Positions 57,916-64,000 of a stretch of 64,000 bases of DNA are shown here, in pieces. The stretch spans positions 1,798,001-1,862,000 of the forward strand of contig PYIU01000001.1 in NCBI GenBank assembly GCA_003415625.1. The letters are read 5' to 3'. Every line of letters begins with the position of its first letter. The stretch's first letter is position 1. Source of the stretch: Aquanectria penicillioides (taxonomy: Eukaryota > Ascomycota > Sordariomycetes > Hypocreales > Nectriaceae). The notes beneath the pieces were generated by a model. That model was given only the letters and a program-made list of their open reading frames with translations. It was not told the origin of the DNA and searched no databases. The position numbers and the translations under genes were made by a program.

Positions 57916-60070
57916 TTTAGCTTTAGACTTCTTACTATTAGCTAGCAATAATATAGAACTTACTGCTATATATTAGCAAATCAAGCAATAGAACAATATA
58001 TATAAAGCTTATTCTATTAAAAAGAAGCATAAATCTACTAGTTGATTTATTAAAAACTATATCAATTAGTCTTTCTTTAATAAATATAGAGTCTTTTGCA
58101 ATAATATTTTATCTAGACTTTTAGATAGGCGCTAAATATTATTTAATAGATATAATAGGCTTATTAACGCTTATAATAATAGCAGCAATAAATCCAATAT
58201 TAATATTAATAATTCTAATACTATAATATTATTAACTATAGTATTTTTAGTAAGAAATAATAACCTAATAGAATCTACTTATAACTTTACTATTAATTGT
58301 AACTATATTAATAATAATACTAGCCTTTTTAGTAAAGACTTAAATGCTAATGTATAATAACTTTAGAATAATGCAAATATATTAATATAAATAGAAGAGA
58401 AAAAGGATTTAAATTAAGATTAGGAGTTTTTATCTTTAGATAATAGAATAGAGAATAAAGATAAAGAAGACAATAAGGAAGTTATAGTAATTAATAGGGA
58501 ATATACTAAATACAGTAAAAAGAGTATTGGTAGAAAGACCTTAAGAGAAAAGACTTCTACCCAATATAATAGAAGGGATTTAAACGCTTAAAATATAGAT
58601 TAAAATCTTATTACTTTAACTACTAGCACTTATAAAGGATTTAAATAAAAGGTAAACATTTCTATAAGTAGGGGTTTAGCCTACTGTAAATATAATAAAT
58701 TAATAAGGGTAATAGAATTAAAGGATAATAGAATTAATACTAAAGGCACTATAACCTATAGTAATTACTATCTTTTAAGTAAATTAATTAATAGGCCAAA
58801 AAGCTAGAGGTAAGATAATATACTTATTTACCTTACTTATAACTTTTAGCTTTATAGCCTAAAGGGTGCTTTTAGCAGTAAACCTAATAAATCCTACCCT
58901 TTAATAGACCTTTTTATTAAGTGTAAGAAAGTTATTAACCAATATTACAATTAAATCAATAAAAAGACTAGCATTAAGTTCAAGCCTTTTAAGGTGGAAT
59001 TTAGCCTTATTTAGTGCATTAAAACTGCCGCTATAAATGCCTTTACCTCCTACTAAAACGGCAAGTATAATAAGTTTTAGGGGAATTGCTAGCACTTTAT
59101 AGCTAAACTGCCCAAAAAGGAGAAGGCAATAGCTATAGTTTTTATCAATCCTTATAGTGCAATTAATGCTTTAGCCGCTAGATATCTTATTACTATAAGG
59201 TATAGTTATTTAATAGATATTAGTATATTAGACTAATATAACCACTTTATTAAAAACAACTTATTTATTGCAAAAGCCATTGCGGCTAATATAGCTACTA
59301 GCACCTATTAAACTATAACTAAAATTAAGACTTTAGAGGATAAAATTGCCTAACTTAAGGAGTAGCTTAAAGCTAATGCTAAATCTACTAATATTAGATT
59401 CTATAAAGTTGCTAATAAAGTTAAGGAATAAGCCATTAATATCTTTACTCTTAATAACTTAATTACTTACCTTAATACTATTAGTAATAGCTAGAATAAT
59501 AAGATTAAAGAATTAATAGTTTAAATAGTAAAAGTAAAGAAATTTAAGTTAATAGCTCTTTTAGTAGCCAATAAGGCTAAGCTAATTAAAACTATTATAG
59601 CTTAAGTTAAATCCAAACTCTCTTAAGGTAGATTGGCTAAAGGCAATTAATTATTTTATGCACTTACTCTTAGCCTATTAGGATAGGTGCCTTTATTAAC
59701 ACTTTAGGCAGATAATGCAGTATATTAATGTGCAAATTTACAGCCTACTAGTAACTTTCTTTTAGAAAAGAAGCAACCCAATAAGGCTATAGCAGCTAGC
59801 TCCTTTAAGCGCTATAAGCCTAATAGCATAATAAAGGAATTAGCAGCTAAGCCATTAAAGTTAGCTCCTAATAAAAAGGGATCCCCTTTTGCTATTATTA
59901 ATATTAATAATCTATTTAACTAATTGTATTTTTAATACTTTATATACTAATACTAGTAGCCGCTAGACTAGCTAGATCCTATTAGGGTTATATAGAATTG
60001 AAAGGAAATAATAGGGAAATCTATAGGTCTATATAAGGATTTAGGAACTTTACTAAAAATTAAGAGCTAA
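57900..60070 (+). pseudogene. Extra long reading frame downstream of pol in the first retrotransposon
   Basis: One plus-strand frame (codons starting at positions congruent to 2 mod 3, for example 58,394 and 58,991) stays protein-like for about 2 kb. It is interrupted almost only by TAA/TAG/TGA at places consistent with mutated Gln, Arg or Trp. I see no frame change from about 57,960 to 59,990. It begins with a Lys/Asn/Ser-rich part, then an acidic segment (about 58,394-58,500), a globular-looking middle with several Cys and aromatic residues, a coiled-coil-like stretch (about 59,330-59,640) and a tail. It resembles no gag, pol or env-like family I know. Confidence 0.6.
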
Positions 60071-60203
60071 TAGCTAAACACTATAGTTATATAAAATAAA
60101 TAAAAATAATTAATAAATAGGGCAAGTATAAAGCAAATATTAAAAACTTAACTTTAGTTTTTACTACTATAAATAGTAGTCTTTCTTTCGATTTAGGGGC
60201 ATT

Positions 60204-60514
60204 TATTATATATATGGATTATATAATAGATAGTACTCTTAAATAGTTAGCCTTTATGTCTCTTAAGTAGAGGTCAACAATCTATAAGTACATTCATACC
60301 TTAGGACCTATTATTACAGTAGTCTTAAGATGTAAGTTAAGTAGAGTTCAACATGCGATCAATCATTACCTACAGCTAAGCTGTTGATTCCGATGTGACT
60401 GCAGAGCCTGTACACGCGCCTTCCAGTACAACCGCAAGACAAGTAGTACAACAGTTCTATCGTTGAGACTGTCACTTCCAACACCACTTATGACGGAACA
60501 AACGAACTGTAACA
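60204..60514 (+). repeat. 3' LTR (left part mutated, right part nearly intact)
   Basis: A 311-bp direct repeat of 50,294-50,604. From 60,204 to about 60,250 it carries T/A where the left copy keeps C/G (about 5 sites). From about 60,340 to its last base it keeps normal C/G content (for example CATGCGATCAATC, TACACGCGCC). The pristine sequence ends exactly at the LTR border. The flanking DNA is again AT-rich. Confidence 0.93.
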
Positions 60515-60519
60515 TCTAT

Positions 60520-63500
60520 TAAGAAATATTTAATAAGTATAATATACCTTTATAATAAAGCATAAAGAAGCTATAAAGTAGGGCTTTATAATAAATTATT
60601 TAAATGCTTATTAAATAATAGTTAATAATAGTAAAGTAGCAATTAATATAAATATAGATCTTAAAATAATTAATTAACTGCTCTATAATAAACTTAAAAA
60701 GGAACTATAAAAAACCTCTATTTTATAATTATAGAACCCTTATAGAAAATGCAATAGGCATAAAGATTAATAATTAAATAAAAGCTATTAAATTAATAAA
60801 TAATCTTTAACTAAACTATACTAATATATAAAAAATACAATAAGCAATAATTAAATTTAATCCTAGTCTATAAACTTAATAAAGGAATTATAAAAGGAGC
60901 CTAAAGAGCCCTTTATAGTAAGACTTTATTAACTTTATGCAAAAGAAGTATATAGACTTAAACCTTTAAAAAAGGGAATTATAAAATAAGCTACTAGAAC
61001 TTTAATAGTCTATTAAGCAGTCCTTAATAGATTACTTTTGCACTTAAAGCGCAATATATCTATCCTTAAGGACTCTAAACTATAAAGAAGAAAGTAAAGA
61101 TAGAGCCTATTAATACTACTATAGCTTATAAAAATCCTTAAAGAAGGAGATAAACTATAAGTAAATAGACCTCTTAAAACTAAAAGATATAGCCTATAAA
61201 GCAAAAAGGCTATAGGCCTATATTAAGAAGGAAAATAAGCAAGCTTTAAGTAAAAATTATAAAAAAAGCCATTCTTTTAATGGCTTAAATAGACCTTAAA
61301 AAGCAACCTATTTAAAGAGCTATTTAAGGCCTTTATCTAAAGGGAGCGCAAGTTTCTATAGCCTAAAGGGTCTATACACCCTAGGCAAGTTGCAAGAACA
61401 ATAACCGTACGGCAATAAGCCAAAAGGCAGTAGGTTAAATTAACCATACTGCTATAACTGCAATAGGCCAAGCCACCTAACTACAGACTGCAAGCTACCC
61501 AAAAAGGGCTTTAGGGACTAAAACTATAAGCTAAAGCCAGCCTAACTATAAAAATATATATAGATTTAACTTATTAATACTATACCTAAGGAACCTTAAG
61601 ACTCCTTAAAAAATAAAAAAATATAGAGACTATAGCTAAAGTTTCTATATTAAAATTAAAAATAATCCTAATTAAAAATATTATTATAGGTAAGGCAATT
61701 GCCCTTTAAAAGTATATTAAAGTTAAGGTCTATATAGATATAAATACCTATATATAAATTAATTTTATTAGCATAAAACTAATTAAAGAGCTAAACCTAT
61801 ATTTAGCTAAAAATTAAAAGGCATTTAGCTTATAAGATTTTTAGGGTAAAATAACTCTCCCTAATAGTATATATATACTAATATTCTTTTTAATTTATTT
61901 AAAGGGTTTTCCTTAAAAAATTAAGTAAATATTTATTAAAATGCTATACCCTAAAGGGGCTAGCAACCTACTCCTCTCTAATGCCTTTATAAAGAAAGAA
62001 GGAATAGAGATTAATACCTAAACTGCAATTTAAAACTATAAGCCTATATCTTTAATTAACCTAAAAGCATTTGCAAAAGAACTCCTATAGAATAGAAAGC
62101 AAGCTTAAATTATATATATATATAGCATACTATTGCTAAATAAGCAATTAATAGCTAAATTAAATAAAGAGCTAAAGCTAGCTTTAGGAGTATTGCCTTT
62201 AAAGCTAAAGCCTAAATAAAAGACATTTAGTAAAAAAGCTATTAAAGGGCTGCTACTTTTAGAAAAGATAAAGTATAGTATTAACCTTTAGAAAAGCAAG
62301 AAGCTACTATATAGTTTAGTATATTTAATTAATAGCTAATAGGCAAAAGCCCTAAGAGAGTATATTATTAAAAATATAGTAAATAGATAAATTAATATCT
62401 CTATAAGTAAGGCAGAAGCCCCTATATTATTTATACTAAAGAAAAATAAAATGCTATAATTATATATAAATTATTAAAGTCTTAATGCTATAATTATTAA
62501 AAATTACTATTTATTGCTATTAATAAAAGACTTATTAGACTATTTAGCTAATATAAAATAGATCTTAAAGATTAATATTTAAAATGCCTATTATTAAATT
62601 TATATTAAGCCTAGCAATTGCTAAAAGACTGCATTTTAAATAAGATATAAACACTTTAAATATATAGTAATACTATTTAATTTAATTAATGCACTAGCCA
62701 CTTTTTAAGTATATATCTATTAAATACTTACTAAATTACTAAATATATATTGTATAGTATACCTAAATAATATTATTATATACTCTAAAATATAGAAATA
62801 ATACATTAAGGATATATTAAAGGTCCTATAAAGACTTTATAAGGCATAATTATATATTAAGCTATCTAAATATATATTCTATTAATAAAAGGTAGAGTTC
62901 CTAAAGTATATAATAACTTAAAAAGGCCTAAAAATAAAGTTAAGTAAAGTGCAAGCAATTGCTAAATAAAAGCTACCTTAAATATATTAAGAGGTTTAGG
63001 TGTTTTTAGGCTTTTATAATTTCTATAGAAAATTTATCTTAAAATACTTAAGTATAATTAGCCTATTAATAGTAATGCTAAAAGGCAGTAAAAAAGGCTA
63101 TAAAATAAAAGAGTTTATTTAAAGCCTAAAAGCTAAAAAGGCATTTTAAGAACTAAAAAAGGCTTTTTATTTTATAACCATTCTATAATACTAAAACCCT
63201 ACCCTATGCATTAGGGTAGAGATAAATATATCCCTTAAGGCAATAGCTAGCATTTTATCTTAATTAATAGAGGACTAATAGAGACTAATTGCATATTAGT
63301 TAAAGAAGCTTTTAAATATAAAACAATATTAGGCAATAGACCAATAAAAGCTTTTAGCTATTATAAAAAGCCTAAAGCACTAAAGCTATTATTTACTAAA
63401 ACTATTAAAAAAGTTTTTAATATTAATAGATTATAAAGCCCTAAAAGGTATAGTCTTTATATTAGTATAGAACCTTTAAGGAAGGCTTATTTATTAAATT

Positions 63501-64000
63501 TACTAATTAATACCCTTTAATTTTAATATATAGTATTAGCTAAAGAAGTTAAACCTAGCTAATAGACTATTTAAATATCCTAATTATATATAAGGAGAAA
63601 TCTTTTATTAAAATATAATCCCTATACTATTAATAAAGCTTTAATTAATAGATAAGCTACTACTAAATATATATAAAATAATTATAGATTTAAAGGGCAA
63701 AACCTTAATTGCTAGAGCATATATATAAGCTATAAGAGCCAGCCTTAAAAGAGTAAAGCCTATAATAGTTAAAGGAAAAGAGGTGCCTTTACCTTTAAGG
63801 CTAGGTTTAACTATTAAATTAAATAGTTATTATTAAAGCTTAACTATTTCTATTATTACTATATACACTTAAAAGGGGGGTAGTGCTATTGTATAGCAAT
63901 TAAAGCACACTTAATAAATAGCAGCAAAAAAGACTAACTAAAAGGAACTGCTTAAAGCTAAAGTTACTATACTAAAATAGTACATTCTATATTTAATTAT
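60520..64000 (+). mobile_element. Second RIP-mutated Ty3/Gypsy-type element, left LTR not found
   Basis: Starts directly after the target duplication of the first element with no LTR. It carries gag with a zinc knuckle, protease, RT and RNase H in plus orientation. A purine run AAAAGGGGGGTAG followed by TG at about 63,884 could be a polypurine tract plus 3' LTR start; if so, an integrase is missing between RNase H and LTR. Its 5' part may be the DNA left of 50,289. Confidence 0.75.
60560..63860 (+). pseudogene. Gag-pol of the second element, decayed
   Basis: The gag part ends with an intact CX2CX4HX4C knuckle at 61,450-61,491 (C-YN-C-NRPS-H-LTTD-C). RT at about 62,420-62,980 includes the KTAF segment and a Y-L-N-N box, with the two former Asp codons at 62,766-62,771 now Asn. 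It continues to VQVFLGFYNFYRKFI. RNase H-like sequence is at about 63,180-63,500. Stops replace Gln, Arg and Trp throughout. The gag and RT types differ from those of the first element, so these are two families. Confidence 0.8.

Larger units (their letters stand above)
50289..60519 (+). mobile_element. Complete RIP-mutated Ty3/Gypsy chromovirus-type LTR retrotransposon with an extra ORF
   Basis: The element spans 50,294-60,514 (10,221 bp), flanked by a perfect 5-bp target duplication TCTAT (50,289-50,293 and 60,515-60,519). Both LTRs are 311 bp. They begin TG (mutated to TA in the right copy) and end CA (mutated to TA in the left copy), with TGTTA/TAACA termini. Plus-strand order: a gag-like region, protease, reverse transcriptase, RNase H, integrase, chromodomain, then a further long frame before the 3' LTR. 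An AGGGG purine stretch lies just before the 3' LTR. In-frame stops fall where Gln, Arg or Trp codons are expected, and long stretches show no indels, as expected of RIP. It cannot be mobile now. Confidence 0.9.

Noticed and set aside
58901..59095. Minus-strand short frames in the AT-rich block (also 61,013-61,204)
   Set aside because: They are antisense to the extra ORF and to gag respectively, rich in Leu/Ile/Lys from AT-bias, and have no domain.
49101..64000. Rule that hypermutation spares C preceded by G (GCA/TGC remain common)
   Set aside because: Much of the remaining CpA in the block is in GCA, but the LTR comparison shows GCA and GCG mutated too (TGCAG to TATAG, TGCGAT to TATAAT). 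A k-mer count is needed before claiming a context rule.

Overview
This window comes from the nuclear genome of a filamentous ascomycete, most likely a sordariomycete close to Hypocreales. The evidence is short (about 47-100 nt) spliceosomal introns with GTAAGT-like donors and CTAAC/CTGAC branch sites, Pezizomycotina-type gene families, CT-rich leaders, and a sharp change at about 49.1 kb from gene-rich, GC-balanced DNA to a very AT-rich block of hypermutated retrotransposons. The gene models are my own hand splicing. Product names rest on motif recognition, not on a database search.

Layout of the gene-rich part (1-49 kb). 1-2.7 kb holds no supported gene. Then come a DUF2433 phosphoesterase-like RGG protein (+), COQ5 ubiquinone methyltransferase (-), a small membrane protein (-), the branched-chain 2-oxoacid dehydrogenase E1-alpha subunit (+), a 2-3 kb gene-free stretch with a GACA microsatellite and a CT-rich leader, the HECT ubiquitin ligase UFD4 (+), a large acidic nuclear-type protein (-), exocyst SEC3 (-), a DmpA/P1-type aminopeptidase (-), a mitochondrial hydroxyacid-oxoacid transhydrogenase (+), a PPxY-motif protein (+), a fungal ectodomain membrane protein (-), a putative GPI-anchored Cys-rich protein (+), dynactin p27 (-) divergent from the complex I 51-kDa subunit (+), a PEX11-family protein (+), a four-helix membrane protein (-), and a CUE-DUF1771-Smr protein resembling the Cue2 nuclease (-). 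These are mostly unrelated housekeeping genes. Several act in mitochondria (COQ5, BCKDH E1-alpha, HOT, complex I 51 kDa), but I see no operon-like or biosynthetic cluster.

Frame breaks. Three conserved genes carry single-base losses, all next to C or G runs: COQ5 twice, UFD4 twice, HOT once. Adding back exactly that number of bases makes each spliced CDS divisible by three and joins conserved motifs. A fourth gene, the ectodomain membrane protein, has one extra base. The pattern looks more like long-read consensus error than gene death, but only read data can settle it.

AT-rich part (49-64 kb). A complete LTR retrotransposon lies at 50,294-60,514. It has 311-bp LTRs with TG...CA ends and a 5-bp target duplication (TCTAT). 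It carries a gag-like region, a Ty3/Gypsy pol with protease, RT, RNase H, integrase and chromodomain remnants, and an unexpected extra long reading frame downstream of pol. All of it is wrecked by C-to-T/G-to-A change, as expected of repeat-induced point mutation (RIP). The two LTRs differ at about 59 of 311 positions, all transitions and no indels. The right half of the 3' LTR is almost unmutated, giving a mutation gradient inside one LTR. A second RIP-mutated Gypsy element (gag zinc knuckle, protease, RT, RNase H) follows immediately and runs toward the window end. The first element may have inserted into it.
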